Notes: generated by a model not told the origin, from the letters alone. A DNA stretch of 62,040 nucleotides from an uncultured Acetatifactor sp. (GCA_934402315.1 CAKRTS010000020.1:1-62040); one strand, 5' to 3'. Shown: positions 15,106 to 25,212, counted from the stretch's first letter. Made by a program: numbers and translations.

Positions 15106-15603
15106 TTATTCCCATACCTTGAATTTCACGGTCTCAATCTTGGAAACCTCATCAGCCAGCACACAAATTTCATCGTTCAGTTTAATGCCCGTCAGGATCA
15201 CGCTGGTATCCTCACGGCACTCCAGCATTGCCTTAAGGTCTTCAACGGATACAATTCCCTTTTCCACCAGTCCCAGAACCTCATCCAGAATCAGCAGATC
15301 ACATTCTCCCGTTGCAAGCACCTTCCGCGCAAAATTCATTCCGTTTCTGATATTGCTGATCTCCTCTGCCTTCTTCTCCTCCGGCAGCTCCTCAAAATTC
15401 TCATCGGACTTTTCAAATCGGAACAGCTTGATCTCCGGCTCCATCCTGCGGAGGAACTCCGAGTCCTTCAAGCCCTTTCCCTTCAAAAACTGGATTATGA
15501 CTACCTGCTTCCCCTCCATCGCCGCCTGAACGGCTCTGCCTATCGCAGCCGGTGACTTTCCCCGTCCGTCTCCGGCATATATATAGATCAAACCCTTTGC
15601 CAT
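15106..15603 (-). CDS. CobA/BtuR-type cob(I)alamin adenosyltransferase-like ATPase
   Basis: The start is the ATG at 15603 (MAKGLIYIYAGDG) with GAGG before it; the upstream extension is part of a leader. The P-loop reads GDGRGKSPAAIGRAVQA (about 10-26), keeping Gly, Lys and Ser but with Pro where Thr is usual. IQFLKGK, LFRFEKS, LLILDEVLGLVEKG (Walker B) and VILTG follow the family order. CobA enzymes transfer adenosyl from ATP to cobalt of corrinoids. No other corrinoid genes are here; the gene heads the dapA-dapB group. It may be a true adenosyltransferase or a relative with a different job. Confidence 0.8.
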   Translation of the reverse strand: MAKGLIYIYAGDGRGKSPAAIGRAVQAAMEGKQVVIIQFLKGKGLKDSEFLRRMEPEIKLFRFEKSDENFEELPEEKKAEEISNIRNGMNFARKVLATGECDLLILDEVLGLVEKGIVSVEDLKAMLECREDTSVILTGIKLNDEICVLADEVSKIETVKFKVWE

Positions 15604-15694
15604 AACAGTCCTCATTTCCGCATACACTTATCGCGTCCTAAAGTTAATGCTCATGTAAGAATACCACACTTTTTACATTTTGGCAAATAGTCTC

Positions 15695-16330
15695 TCAGCA
15701 TTCTTCTTCCAGTCTCTCCAGCTTGCTCACAGAGACCTCGAAGGCTACCCTTCTCTCCACATTCTCCTCATCGAGCTTTTTCATATACTCACGGCTCTGT
15801 ATCCTGCCCCAGACGGCACATCTCTCGCCGACCTTAAAGCTGCTTGCATAGCGCGCATTTCTTCCCCAACAGATACAGGGTATATAATCGGATTTACCGT
15901 AAGGGCGGTTCACTGCGAGAAGCAGATCCGCGATCTCCCTGCCGAGCGGCGTCTTGCGGTAGATCGGTTCCTTACAGATATATCCGTCCAGAAAGATCTG
16001 ATTCGTCTTGGAGCTCTCCTCCATCTCTTCAATGAAGCTGATCTCCCGCGCAAACACGGAAAGCACCAGCCTGTTTCTGCGCTCCTCGTGCCGGTTGTAG
16101 GACCGGAACTGTCCATTCACGCAGATCAGCTCCCCTATGTAATCCGCAGTCACATCCAGAAGCCTCTCCGATACCATGACCGGTATGATGTCATAGCTTT
16201 CGCTGAGACGCTTGCATCTGACATCTACCATATAAAAGCCTTCCCCGTAGATTTCATGGCTGTAGGAAAAACCGCTCACGATCTCCCCCATCACCGTTAC
16301 CTGATTGTTTTCAATTACCTTATCTGTCAT
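15695..16330 (-). CDS. Single-stranded DNA-binding protein-like, two OB folds
   Basis: The start is the ATG at 16328-16330 behind GGGAGAAC; a longer reading adds residues without a ribosome site. The 211-residue product has two SSB-type OB-fold units: NQVTVMGEIVSGFSYSHEIY to about residue 105, and IFLDGYICKEPIYRKTPLGR with DYIPCICWGRNARYASSFKVGERCAVWGRI (about 110-190). The second follows the SSB pattern closely (G+x5-W-G+-A-x6-G). It lacks the acidic tail that recruits partners in the main SSB, so it is probably an accessory SSB. Divergent from typA. Confidence 0.78.
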   Translation of the reverse strand: MTDKVIENNQVTVMGEIVSGFSYSHEIYGEGFYMVDVRCKRLSESYDIIPVMVSERLLDVTADYIGELICVNGQFRSYNRHEERRNRLVLSVFAREISFIEEMEESSKTNQIFLDGYICKEPIYRKTPLGREIADLLLAVNRPYGKSDYIPCICWGRNARYASSFKVGERCAVWGRIQSREYMKKLDEENVERRVAFEVSVSKLERLEEEC

Positions 16331-16479
16331 TTTCGTTCTCCCTTCTTGCTTTAAGACTTTTTCCGGTAACACCACTGCATTCTTCGACGTCACAGTGGAT
16401 ACTACTATTTATACAATAACCGGCGGCGGATTAGTACTCTTTTCCGTCGCGTTATTCCGCGCTTTTTCGCATGTTGCTA

Positions 16480-16508
16480 CTTGCACCTGCCTGTAAAAAG
16501 TGCTATAC
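16480..16508 (+). promoter_or_regulatory. typA promoter
   Basis: -35 TTGCAC (16480-16485), 17-bp spacer, -10 TATACT (16503-16508); start of RNA expected near 16515, giving a leader of about 50 bases. Confidence 0.75.
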
Positions 16509-16540
16509 TTACTCAGTTTGAAATTCGATGTATGCTTTAT

Positions 16541-16554
16541 CGTGCGCAGAAATG
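16541..16554 (+). repeat. Short related piece of the leader element (copy C)
   Basis: Fourteen bases, GTGCGCAGAAATGG, identical to the right end of the 64-bp element at 12751-12814, and again placed directly before a ribosome site (GGAG) and start codon. The rest of the element is not present here. Confidence 0.5.
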
Positions 16555-16563
16555 GAGATAAAA

Positions 16564-18396
16564 ATGAGACAAAAACGAGAAGATGTAAGAAATGTTGCCA
16601 TAATCGCCCACGTTGACCACGGCAAAACCACACTGGTTGATGAGCTTCTGAAACAGAGCGGCGTGTTCCGTGCCGGTCAGGAGGTTGCGGAGCGTGTCAT
16701 GGACTCCAACGATATTGAACGTGAGCGCGGTATTACCATTCTGTCCAAGAACACCGCCGTCATGTACAAGAACACAAAGATCAACATTATCGACACCCCC
16801 GGCCACGCTGACTTCGGCGGCGAGGTGGAACGTGTCCTGAAAATGGTAAACGGCGTCATCCTTGTTGTGGATGCCTTTGAGGGTGCAATGCCCCAGACAA
16901 AGTTCGTTCTCCGCAAGGCTCTTGAACTGAAGCTTCCCGTAATTGTATGTATCAATAAGATCGACCGCCCCGAGGCAAGACCGGACGAGGTCGTTGACGA
17001 GGTTCTTGAGCTGTTCCTCGAGCTGGATGCAGACGACTCCCAGCTCGACTGTCCGTTCGTCTATGCTTCCGCCAAGGCGGGTATCGCTTCCATGGAATCC
17101 GGCCAGCCCGGCACGAGCATGGAGCCCCTGTTTGAAACCATCCTGAACTACATTCCCGCTCCCGAGGGAGACCCCGAAGCCGGCACACAGGTGCTCATCA
17201 GCACAATCGATTACAACGAGTATGTCGGACGTATCGGCGTCGGCAAGGTGGACAACGGCACAATCCGCGTAAATCAGGATGTCGTAATCTGTAACCACCA
17301 CGAGCCCGACAAGCAGATCAAGGTAAAGGTCAGCAAGCTCTATGAGTTTGACGGTCTGAACAAGGTCGAGGTAAAGGAGGCTGGCATCGGCTCCATCGTT
17401 GCCATCTCCGGTATCACCGATATCCACATCGGCGACACGCTCTGCTCCCCCGACAATATCACTCCGATCCCGTTCCAGAAGATCAGTGAGCCGACCATTG
17501 CCATGCAGTTCATGGTAAACGACTCCCCTCTCGCCGGTCAGGAAGGAAAATATGTCACCAGCCGTCACATCCGCGACAGATTGTTCCGCGAGCTGAATAC
17601 GGACGTTTCCCTCCGCGTCGAGGAGACTGACTCCACCGAGCGTTTCAAGGTGTCCGGCAGAGGCGAGCTGCATCTGTCCGTCTTAATTGAAAATATGCGC
17701 CGCGAGGGCTATGAATTCGCAGTCAGCAAGGCAGAGGTTCTCTACCACACCGACGAAAACGGCAAGAAGACCGAGCCTATGGAGCTTGCCTACATCGATG
17801 TCCCCAATGAATTTTCCGGCGCCGTCATTGAAAAACTCGGTCAGAGAAAGGGCGAGCTCCGCAACATGGGAACCATCTCCGGCGGCAGCTACACCCGTCT
17901 TGAGTTCTCCATCCCTGCGCGCGGACTGATCGGCTACAGAGGCGAATTCATGACCGACACCAAGGGAAACGGTATCATGAACACCGTATTCGACGGCTAT
18001 GCACCTTACAAGGGAGATATCCAGTACAGAAAGCAGGGCTCCCTGATCGCCTTTGAGGCGGGTGACGCTGTCACCTACGGCCTGTTCAATGCACAGGAAC
18101 GCGGAACACTCTTCATCGGCCCCGGTGAAAAGGTCTACGCCGGAATGGTCATCGGCCAGACCGGCAAGAGTGAGGACGTCGAGGTCAATGTCTGCAAGAA
18201 AAAGCAGCTGACCAATACCCGCTCCTCGAGTGCAGATGAAGCGCTGCGCCTGACACCTCCCAGAATCCTTTCTCTGGAGCAGGCTCTTGACTTCATCGAC
18301 ACGGACGAGCTTCTCGAGGTAACGCCCACGAAGCTCCGCATCCGCAAAAAGATTCTTGACCCGCTCATGAGAAAACGCGCATCCATCAGGAAATAA
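16564..18396 (+). CDS. typA: Ribosome-associated GTPase TypA/BipA
   Basis: A translational GTPase that helps 50S subunit assembly and stress growth. The start is the ATG at 16564 with GGAG 7 bases before; upstream codons belong to the leader. Domains: G domain (1-200) with [46 protein letters not shown]; beta barrel (about 205-295); two alpha/beta domains; and the BipA C-terminal domain (about 490-600) with [16 protein letters not shown] and [17 protein letters not shown]. 610 residues is full length. The membrane protein gene follows after 51 bp with no terminator, so they may be cotranscribed. Confidence 0.97.
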   Translation: MRQKREDVRNVAIIAHVDHGKTTLVDELLKQSGVFRAGQEVAERVMDSNDIERERGITILSKNTAVMYKNTKINIIDTPGHADFGGEVERVLKMVNGVILVVDAFEGAMPQTKFVLRKALELKLPVIVCINKIDRPEARPDEVVDEVLELFLELDADDSQLDCPFVYASAKAGIASMESGQPGTSMEPLFETILNYIPAPEGDPEAGTQVLISTIDYNEYVGRIGVGKVDNGTIRVNQDVVICNHHEPDKQIKVKVSKLYEFDGLNKVEVKEAGIGSIVAISGITDIHIGDTLCSPDNITPIPFQKISEPTIAMQFMVNDSPLAGQEGKYVTSRHIRDRLFRELNTDVSLRVEETDSTERFKVSGRGELHLSVLIENMRREGYEFAVSKAEVLYHTDENGKKTEPMELAYIDVPNEFSGAVIEKLGQRKGELRNMGTISGGSYTRLEFSIPARGLIGYRGEFMTDTKGNGIMNTVFDGYAPYKGDIQYRKQGSLIAFEAGDAVTYGLFNAQERGTLFIGPGEKVYAGMVIGQTGKSEDVEVNVCKKKQLTNTRSSSADEALRLTPPRILSLEQALDFIDTDELLEVTPTKLRIRKKILDPLMRKRASIRK

Positions 18397-18447
18397 TTTC
18401 GACAGCCGGGGCTTTTCAAAATCTGGCAGAGATCGGAGGATTACACT

Positions 18448-20580
18448 ATGCTGAACGGTTTTGAAGGCTCCGCCATCGGCAACATCATCGGCTGTCTCTA
18501 CTTTCTTGCATTTCAGGGCGCAGGAATGCTGCTGGTTAGATTTTTCTTTCAGAAAAAGGAACCTGTATTCTATCTGCTCACCGGCAGTGTCTTAGGTTCC
18601 GTACTTCTCCAGTGGCTTCCTGCCCTCTTTGCATTTCCGCTCCGTTTCTCCGTCAACGCACACCTCGCGGCGCTGTTGTCCGTCGTCTGTCTGCTTGTCG
18701 GTCTGCACCTGTCAAAGCGCCCCTTCGAGGCATATAAGCTGCCATCCTCTTCAGAGCTTCTGCGCACTCTCAGAAAAAACCGGGGCTTCCTCCTTCTGGC
18801 GGCACTGACTTTTTTGTTTTTCTGCTATCTGTTACATACGCACACCCTGAATTTAAAGCCGGACGGCTTTCACACGGGCCAGTGTACCTACGGCGACAGC
18901 AATATGCATTTCGGCTTTATCACGAGTCTTGCGACCCAGCAGACCTTTCCGCCGAATTACTCTATCTCCCCCTCGGATAAGCTCTGCTATCCCTTTCTCT
19001 GCGACAGCATATCCGCCAGCCTTTATCTCTTTGGTGCCTCCCTGCGCTTTTCCTATATGCTGCCGATGTACTTTGCCTTTCTGCAGGTCATCACCGGCTT
19101 CTACTGCATTGCAAAGACATGGCTCGGTTCAGCAAACAAGGCTCTCCTTGCATGGATTCTGTTCTTTTTTAACGGCGGTCTGGGATTTGTGTATTTCTTA
19201 GACGGGAGCGCTAAAGGTTCCTACAGATTCCGGGACATCTTTACCGGCTTCTATACGACGCCGACAAATTTAATTGACAAAAATATCCGCTGGGTCAATA
19301 TTATCGTGGACATGCTGCTTCCCCAGCGCGCTACCCTATTCGGATATGCGGTGCTGTTTACCTGTATCTGGCTTTTACTGCGCGGTATTCTCCACAGAGA
19401 GACTAACCTTTTCCCCTTCGCCGCGCTGCTCGCCGGTGCTCTCCCCATGATACATACGCATTCCTTTCTGGCAATCATCATTCTCAGCGTCTGCTGGATG
19501 CTCATGAGCCTGCTTCCGGCGGGGCAGAGCAAAGCTGCCGGTTCCAGAAACGGACTTTTCGTTCTGCTCCTCTTTTTCGGCAGCATGCTCCTTCTGGAAT
19601 TCTGTACCAAAAAGCTGGCTGTCCCGCAGGATGCCCTGCTGTATCTCGGCATTGCCGCTGCAGTGGCGCTGGTTCTCTTCGGAATTGCGGCTCTGGCGGG
19701 GTATCTGCATCAAAACGGCTGGAAACGCTTTCTCCGGACATGGGGCTGCTTCTTCCTGATTACGGTGCTTCTCGCTCTCCCGCAGCTTATCGAGTGGACC
19801 TTCGGTCAGACCGGCAACACGGGATTTCTGCGCGGTCATTTCAACTGGGGAAACCAGTGGGACTCCTACCTTCTGTTCTATATAAAGAACTGGGGCGTTA
19901 TCCTGCTTCTGTTTCTTCCGGCGGTAATCTTCTGCGGAAGGAAAAACCTGCGGCTTCTCTCCGGCGCGTTCCTGATCTGGTTCGTCGCCGAAATCATTTC
20001 CTTCACACCGAACACCTATGACAACAACAAGCTCCTGTATGTGACCTATATATTCATATGCTGTATCAGCGCAGACTTCGGCGTCACACTGCTGTCCCGC
20101 CTGTCGTCGCGCATGGTAAAAGCCCTGTGCGCTGCATGTTTTCTCTTCCTGTCCACGGTTTCCGCGCTGCTCTCCATGGGACGTGAAGCCATTTCGGACT
20201 ATCAGCAGTTTTCCAACGCGCAGATCGCGGTCAGCGCATTCATTGAGAAGAATACCCCCGTCGATGCCGTCTTCCTCACAAACGACCGCCATGTAAACGA
20301 GGTAGCCGCTCTCACCGGGCGCAATATTGTAAACGGCGCTCCGAGCTTTCTCTGGCCGCACGGTATCTACCGCGCAGAGAACGCTGCTGACTTCCAATTG
20401 ATCTACGAAGCCCCTGCCTCCGCATCAGATCTGCTCGATCGCTATCACATTGACTACATTCTGATCTCCTCATGGGAGCGGAGGGATTACCGGATCGACG
20501 AGGATGCCTTCCGGCAGCTGTTCACCTGTGTCTATGACAGAGACAGTGTACAGCTTTACCGGACGGAGCAAGAATTTTAA
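18448..20580 (+). CDS. Polytopic membrane protein, probable GT-C-type glycosyltransferase
   Basis: About 710 residues with roughly twelve to fourteen hydrophobic helices. A loop after the third or fourth helix holds PDGFHTGQCTYGDSNMHFGF, with acidic residues placed as in GT-C enzymes that use lipid-linked sugars. Further loops hold NLIDKNIRWVNI and GHFNWGNQWDSY. The last 110 residues are soluble (AVFLTNDRHVNEVAALTGR to DSVQLYRTEQEF), an arrangement seen in uncharacterised YfhO/DUF2298-like membrane proteins. GGAGG precedes the ATG. It may add sugars to a wall polymer; this is inference from topology. Its stop overlaps the stop of the convergent DUF4003 gene. Confidence 0.72.
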   Translation: MLNGFEGSAIGNIIGCLYFLAFQGAGMLLVRFFFQKKEPVFYLLTGSVLGSVLLQWLPALFAFPLRFSVNAHLAALLSVVCLLVGLHLSKRPFEAYKLPSSSELLRTLRKNRGFLLLAALTFLFFCYLLHTHTLNLKPDGFHTGQCTYGDSNMHFGFITSLATQQTFPPNYSISPSDKLCYPFLCDSISASLYLFGASLRFSYMLPMYFAFLQVITGFYCIAKTWLGSANKALLAWILFFFNGGLGFVYFLDGSAKGSYRFRDIFTGFYTTPTNLIDKNIRWVNIIVDMLLPQRATLFGYAVLFTCIWLLLRGILHRETNLFPFAALLAGALPMIHTHSFLAIIILSVCWMLMSLLPAGQSKAAGSRNGLFVLLLFFGSMLLLEFCTKKLAVPQDALLYLGIAAAVALVLFGIAALAGYLHQNGWKRFLRTWGCFFLITVLLALPQLIEWTFGQTGNTGFLRGHFNWGNQWDSYLLFYIKNWGVILLLFLPAVIFCGRKNLRLLSGAFLIWFVAEIISFTPNTYDNNKLLYVTYIFICCISADFGVTLLSRLSSRMVKALCAACFLFLSTVSALLSMGREAISDYQQFSNAQIAVSAFIEKNTPVDAVFLTNDRHVNEVAALTGRNIVNGAPSFLWPHGIYRAENAADFQLIYEAPASASDLLDRYHIDYILISSWERRDYRIDEDAFRQLFTCVYDRDSVQLYRTEQEF

Positions 20581-21563
20581 TGTGAACTGCTGCTCGCAGC
20601 TGCCGCCGCGCTTGACGCTGCTGCAGCGCAGATTGCGGTCTGCTGTGCAACCACCAGAGCCAGCGTTCCGGTCACTGCCGCCGTCTGCATCAGCTTCGTC
20701 TGAATGTTATCCTTCGCCACAATCATGCCCGCATACATCAGGCACTGCTTAGAGGGAATCCCGCTGAACATCCGGAAGCCCTTCTGTTTTGAGAGCCAGG
20801 AATGCACAGTGCCAACATCTGTGGCCAGCTTGTCCAGATCCTCTCCCGTCATGGAAAGCACTCCCAGCGTCGGCAGTTCATAGCCGGCACCATAGCGGAA
20901 GCCCGCAGCCATCAGTTTTTCGTAAAGGGTGATCGTCCGCTCGCATTTCTCCTGCGGTGTTGTGTCAAACAGGGCAAGCACATTGCTCAGGCCCTGCACG
21001 GAACGGGAGGTGCGGAACCGCTTTCTCAGAATCCGGTAGCATTCCTCAGAATCCTGTATCATCCCGCTGTCTGCCTTATCCATAAGTGCCATCAGCGCAC
21101 ACAGCGCACTGTCCTCGCCCGATGTCAGGAAGGGGTGTTCCGACTTCATCTGTATATAAATTCCCCTTGTCCGCCTTGCGATCTCCCGGTATTGCTCCGG
21201 CTCTGCATTTTCAGCAATCACCATTGCTGTCAACGGCAGATAGATCGACGACAAAAAGTCTTCCTTCAACAAGCTGTAAACCTCCAGTGCTCTCGACAGC
21301 AGCCCTTCCGGATCGTCATTCAGCGCAAGCATCGAGATGACGATAGGACGCGCCGTGCTTCTGAAATTGGAAAAGAAGCCCACCTCACTGTTCAGCATTA
21401 CCTTACATTTCAACAGCTTCTCTTCATCCACAACTGCATCCTTGTTCGCATACACACCCGCACAGGCGAGGTGAACCACACTGCTCTCCATCGGGAAAAA
21501 GCTTTTGATTTTTATCTTGTTTTCAACCAGATTTTCGCTTCGTTTCAAAATTGTCGTCGTCAT
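20577..21563 (-). CDS. DUF4003 family protein
   Basis: A 328-residue helical protein: IKSFFPMESSVVHLACAGVY, FFSNFRSTARPIVISMLAL, GIYIQMKSEHPFLTSGEDS, RFRTSRSVQGLSNVLALF, LSMTGEDLDKLATDVGTVHS. These match DUF4003, a family without established function. The C-terminus is a run of Ala/Ser helices (about 295-325) that could enter a membrane. It follows the export permease after 45 bp on the same strand and may belong to that operon. GGAGA precedes the ATG. Its stop codon overlaps the stop of the plus-strand membrane protein. Confidence 0.82.
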   Translation of the reverse strand: MTTTILKRSENLVENKIKIKSFFPMESSVVHLACAGVYANKDAVVDEEKLLKCKVMLNSEVGFFSNFRSTARPIVISMLALNDDPEGLLSRALEVYSLLKEDFLSSIYLPLTAMVIAENAEPEQYREIARRTRGIYIQMKSEHPFLTSGEDSALCALMALMDKADSGMIQDSEECYRILRKRFRTSRSVQGLSNVLALFDTTPQEKCERTITLYEKLMAAGFRYGAGYELPTLGVLSMTGEDLDKLATDVGTVHSWLSKQKGFRMFSGIPSKQCLMYAGMIVAKDNIQTKLMQTAAVTGTLALVVAQQTAICAAAASSAAAAASSSSH

Positions 21564-21608
21564 AATGCACTCTCCTTTTCTCCTGCCCCTGTAAATGGAT
21601 GTTGAAGG

Positions 21609-22820
21609 TTATTCATGGCGCAATGCCTCGATCGGGCTGAGCCTTGCTGCCTTTCTTGCCGGATAAATGCCAAAGAAGATTCCAACCGCCGACGAGAACA
21701 GACTTGCCCCGAGCACCGTTCCTACACTGATCCTCGCGGTAAAGCCGATCAGCGTGCAGACTCCGGTCGCCCCGAGTACACCGATCACGATGCCGATCAT
21801 GCCGCCAAGCAGCGTAATGATAGCTGACTCGGCCAAAAACTGCAGCAATATGGACCCCGTTCTGGCTCCGAGCGACTTTCGGATGCCGATCTCCCTCGTC
21901 CGCTCCGTCACGGATACCAGCATGATATTCATAACGCCAATGCCGCCGACCAGCAGGGAAATCGCCGCCACGAACACGACAAAGATCGTGACATAGCTCA
22001 GAATATCATTCATCTGGCTCATGTAATCATTAAAGTTCTCCACCTGGATGACATTCTTTCCCCTGACGTCATGACGGTTTTCCATCAGCTTCACCGAATC
22101 GGCAGCAACCTGGCTTGCGTTCTCCGCGCCGTCACTGATAATCAGCAGGGCATCATTCACGATCTCAAAGCCAGCCTCCCTTATCGCCGAGAGCGGCGCC
22201 TCTATGGAAACCGTCTCCGTGCCCGCCATAGACACCAGCACAGACGCGTTATCCTTTCGTATTCCGATGATGGTAAACTCCTGCGTCGATCCGTACAGGG
22301 TGAAATCGAAGGTCATACCGACCACGTTCGTGGTGCCGAACATCGTCCTTGCACTCGCCTCTGTCACAACGCAGACCTTGTTTGCAGAATAATAATCATT
22401 TTCGTTAAAATATCGTCCCGCAATGATCGGGTCGCTGCTCACATACTCAAGCCCCGGCATACCAAGTGACATGGATGCCGTATAGATTCCCTTTCTTCCG
22501 GCCGCCGTGCCGCTCATCGTCCACCTCGGCGTCACCGCCTTCACATTTGCAACCTTCGTCTGCAAGGCATCTATATCCTCGTCGGTAAATTCCACGGAGA
22601 TGCCTTCGTCGTTCTGCCCGTCAGAGTACACATAGATCTGTCCCCCTGCCATGGCATTCAATTCACTGTTGATGCCACCCTTGACTCCGTTGCCGATGGA
22701 GATAATCATAATAACGGAGGAAATACCAATGATGATTCCCAGCATCGTCAAGAAGGAACGTCCCTTATTACTTCTGATATTCATCAGGGCGATCTTTATA
22801 TATTCCAAAATCTGTGCCAT
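21609..22820 (-). CDS. MacB/FtsX-type ABC exporter permease
   Basis: 403 residues in MacB order: first membrane helix after NIRSNKGRSFLTMLGIIIGI (about 14-33), a large periplasmic-type MacB_PCD domain (about 45-270), then three helices (about 275-390) around GVMNIMLVSVTERTREIGIR and RKSLGARTGSI. The ending PARKAARLSPIEALRHE is the standard cytoplasmic tail. It forms the membrane part of a three-gene exporter with the adaptor and ATPase upstream, which lie 35 bp and beyond. Likely substrates in Firmicutes are peptides, lipids or drugs; not determinable here. Confidence 0.93.
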   Translation of the reverse strand: MAQILEYIKIALMNIRSNKGRSFLTMLGIIIGISSVIMIISIGNGVKGGINSELNAMAGGQIYVYSDGQNDEGISVEFTDEDIDALQTKVANVKAVTPRWTMSGTAAGRKGIYTASMSLGMPGLEYVSSDPIIAGRYFNENDYYSANKVCVVTEASARTMFGTTNVVGMTFDFTLYGSTQEFTIIGIRKDNASVLVSMAGTETVSIEAPLSAIREAGFEIVNDALLIISDGAENASQVAADSVKLMENRHDVRGKNVIQVENFNDYMSQMNDILSYVTIFVVFVAAISLLVGGIGVMNIMLVSVTERTREIGIRKSLGARTGSILLQFLAESAIITLLGGMIGIVIGVLGATGVCTLIGFTARISVGTVLGASLFSSAVGIFFGIYPARKAARLSPIEALRHE

Positions 22821-22855
22821 TTTTCCTCACATTCCGCTGCATCCGCAGCCCGCCG

Positions 22856-24373
22856 TTATTGCTCTGCCGAACCGCCAAGTACGGTTACCGCCATCCCCTC
22901 TTCAATACTGCCGGCCGAACTCATGATAATCTCATCGTCCTCGCTGATTCCTTCCAGAATCTCGGTGTACTGATCTGTGGAGATACCGCAGACAATGGGT
23001 TTTCTCACCGCTATTCCATTCTCCGCCACATACAGGAAATCCCCGTCCCTGTCAGCGTTAATCACTTCCACCGGCACCAGAAGCGCCGCCTCTGTCTTTC
23101 TCGTGTATACGGTGATCTTGGCATCCATGCCCAGAATAATGGCGTCCCCTGTCTCCAGCAGGTGAATTTCGACACCCACCATCGGCGTTCCCGAGGAATT
23201 CACCTCTGCCATCCGGTTAATCTTGCTGATCTCACCCTGATAGGTCTTTCCCGAGATAATGACATCCGCCTTCTGCCCCGGCTCCAGCTTTGCCACCTCG
23301 TTCTTCGATGCCCGGAATGAAATCTTGAGTCTGTCACTGCTCTGCAAGGTCAGAAGCTGCATTCCGCTGGTCACACCCGCCCCCGCAACAGCGTTGCACT
23401 CCGTAATGATTCCGTCAAAATCCGCGACAATTCCGGCCTTCGCCTTCTCATACTCTGCCAATGTGTCCTGATAGGACAGCTCTGAAAGCTCCTTGTCGAT
23501 CTCCTGCTGCTGTTTTGTGTAGGAATCCTGTATTGCGTTTTCGCTGCCGGTCAGCTGGCTTTCCATCTCTGCTTTATCCTTCTCATACTGCGTCAGCTGT
23601 TCCTGTGCATCTGAAATCTTCTTTTGTGTTTCGGTTACATAATCATTGTTTGTAATATTATTTCTTGCAATCTCAAGGTTTGTCATAACGGTATTGACAT
23701 CCTCGATCTCTTTCTTTTTTGCTGCAAGCTGCTCCGCATAATCTGCCGGCAGTCCCTCCGGATTCTTCGCCAGTCCCTCCAGTGCGGCAAGCTCCTCCTG
23801 CAGCTGCTTCAGTCTGTTATTCTGGTTCGCCGTCTCCTTCACGATCGCGTTATTGCTGTCGCGCTGATTCACATTCAGTTCATTCTGCAGGTTGCTTATG
23901 TAGGTTTTTGTATCCGCGATCTGCTGATTCAGCACCTCCAGATTCGCCGCTGCCTCCTTCTTTTTCTGGCGGTTCTTGGAATCCGTCTTTGCAGCGCTGT
24001 TGTAAACCGCTTCGCTTCTGTCCCGTTGGAGCTCGGACTGCCGGATGCCGCTCTCCATTTTCTCCAGATCATAGCTGATAAGCACATCTCCCGCCTGAAC
24101 CGCATCTCCGGCAGCGGCCTTCACCTCGCTGATCGTTCCGCTCACCGGTGAGAAAATAACCTTCACTTCCTCGCTGAACACTGTTCCGCTGGTCGTTATC
24201 TTTTCCTGAAGGTCACCGCGCTCCGCATGTGCTGTCATCACCGGAATGCCCGCTCCGGCACTCCCCATTCCCAAAATGATCCGAAAGCCGATAAACGCCA
24301 CGGCAAGCACTCCCACGACGATACCAACGACCAGTTTTCCTTTTTTCTTTTTCTTCTTTCCTTCACTGCTCAT
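22856..24373 (-). CDS. HlyD/MacA-like membrane-fusion (adaptor) protein
   Basis: The start is the ATG at 24373 behind GAGGAAGAGGAAAAG; a longer reading of 52 residues is rejected because that ribosome site lies inside it. After Lys-rich MSSEGKKKKKKGK comes one membrane helix (about 14-36), a lipoyl half (SGTVFSEEVKVIFSPVSGTI), a long coiled-coil hairpin (about 110-330), the second lipoyl half (GIVADFDGIITECNAVAGA) and beta-barrel and proximal domains (VGVEIHLLETGDAI). It couples the ATPase and permease to the outside. About 505 residues, longer than MacA because of the coiled coil. Confidence 0.9.
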   Translation of the reverse strand: MSSEGKKKKKKGKLVVGIVVGVLAVAFIGFRIILGMGSAGAGIPVMTAHAERGDLQEKITTSGTVFSEEVKVIFSPVSGTISEVKAAAGDAVQAGDVLISYDLEKMESGIRQSELQRDRSEAVYNSAAKTDSKNRQKKKEAAANLEVLNQQIADTKTYISNLQNELNVNQRDSNNAIVKETANQNNRLKQLQEELAALEGLAKNPEGLPADYAEQLAAKKKEIEDVNTVMTNLEIARNNITNNDYVTETQKKISDAQEQLTQYEKDKAEMESQLTGSENAIQDSYTKQQQEIDKELSELSYQDTLAEYEKAKAGIVADFDGIITECNAVAGAGVTSGMQLLTLQSSDRLKISFRASKNEVAKLEPGQKADVIISGKTYQGEISKINRMAEVNSSGTPMVGVEIHLLETGDAIILGMDAKITVYTRKTEAALLVPVEVINADRDGDFLYVAENGIAVRKPIVCGISTDQYTEILEGISEDDEIIMSSAGSIEEGMAVTVLGGSAEQ

Positions 24374-24431
24374 TTTCTTTTCCTCTTCCTCTCGTTGATT
24401 ATCAAGCAATTCCAAAACAGTCTGACGACAT

Positions 24432-25139
24432 TTATTTTTCCGTTCCGGCGGCCTTCCCGCCTCTGACATCGCTCTCGATTTTTCCGTCCTTGATCTGTAT
24501 AATGCGCTTTGCTCTGTCCGCAATCTCATTGTTATGCGTAATCAGTATCACCGTCCTGCCCTCCTCATACAGTTCCTGCAGGATAGCCATGATCTCCTCC
24601 GTGGAACGGGAATCCAGATTTCCCGTCGGCTCATCGGCAAGAATGATCGGCGGTGCCTGCGCGATTGCTCTCGCAATAGCCACTCTCTGCTGTTGTCCGC
24701 CGGACATCTCCGCCGGTTTATGCTCCATCCGCTTTCCCAACCCGACCTTCTCGAGCGCCGTTCTCGCCAGCCGGACTCTTTCTCCTCTCGGCACGCCCCG
24801 ATAGATCAGCGGCAGCTCGACGTTTTCCAGCGCGGTCAGGTTGGCGATCAGATTAAATCCCTGAAAGATAAAGCCGATCTCCCTGTTCCTGATGTCAGAC
24901 AGTTCATTATCCGTCAGCTCCGAGACATTCTGCCCGTGCAGCAGGTACTCGCCGCTGGTCGGCACATCCAGACATCCGAGCATATTCATCAGGGTTGACT
25001 TTCCACTGCCCGACTGTCCGATAATCGCCACGAACTCCCCCCCGTCAATGCTGACACTCACATGATCCAGCGCCCGTACCTCATTCTCTCCGGGATTATA
25101 GATCTTACAAATGTTATTGATCTCGACAAGTGCACTCAT
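24432..25139 (-). CDS. MacB/LolD-type ABC exporter ATPase
   Basis: 235 residues with Walker A GQSGSGKST (41-49), Q-loop FIFQGFNLIANLTALENVELP, signature MSGGQQQRVAIARAIA, Walker B IILADEPTGNLD and switch His in VILITHN. This is the LolD/MacB ATPase subfamily that drives tripartite or mechanotransmission exporters. First gene of the operon (ATPase, adaptor, permease, DUF4003), behind a consensus promoter at 25213-25241. GGGAG stands before the ATG. Confidence 0.96.
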   Translation of the reverse strand: MSALVEINNICKIYNPGENEVRALDHVSVSIDGGEFVAIIGQSGSGKSTLMNMLGCLDVPTSGEYLLHGQNVSELTDNELSDIRNREIGFIFQGFNLIANLTALENVELPLIYRGVPRGERVRLARTALEKVGLGKRMEHKPAEMSGGQQQRVAIARAIAQAPPIILADEPTGNLDSRSTEEIMAILQELYEEGRTVILITHNNEIADRAKRIIQIKDGKIESDVRGGKAAGTEK

Positions 25140-25212
25140 TTTCCATCTCCCATTTTTATTTCAGTATTCTATTCTATGTATGGCTGTATTACTGTTATAC
25201 TGTACTATTTGT

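Noticed and set aside
15603..15627. MYAEM leader before the CobA-like gene as a fourth copy of the 64-bp element
   Set aside because: Only a short GCGGAAATGAGG-like similarity around the ribosome site; too short to separate from a common ribosome-site context.
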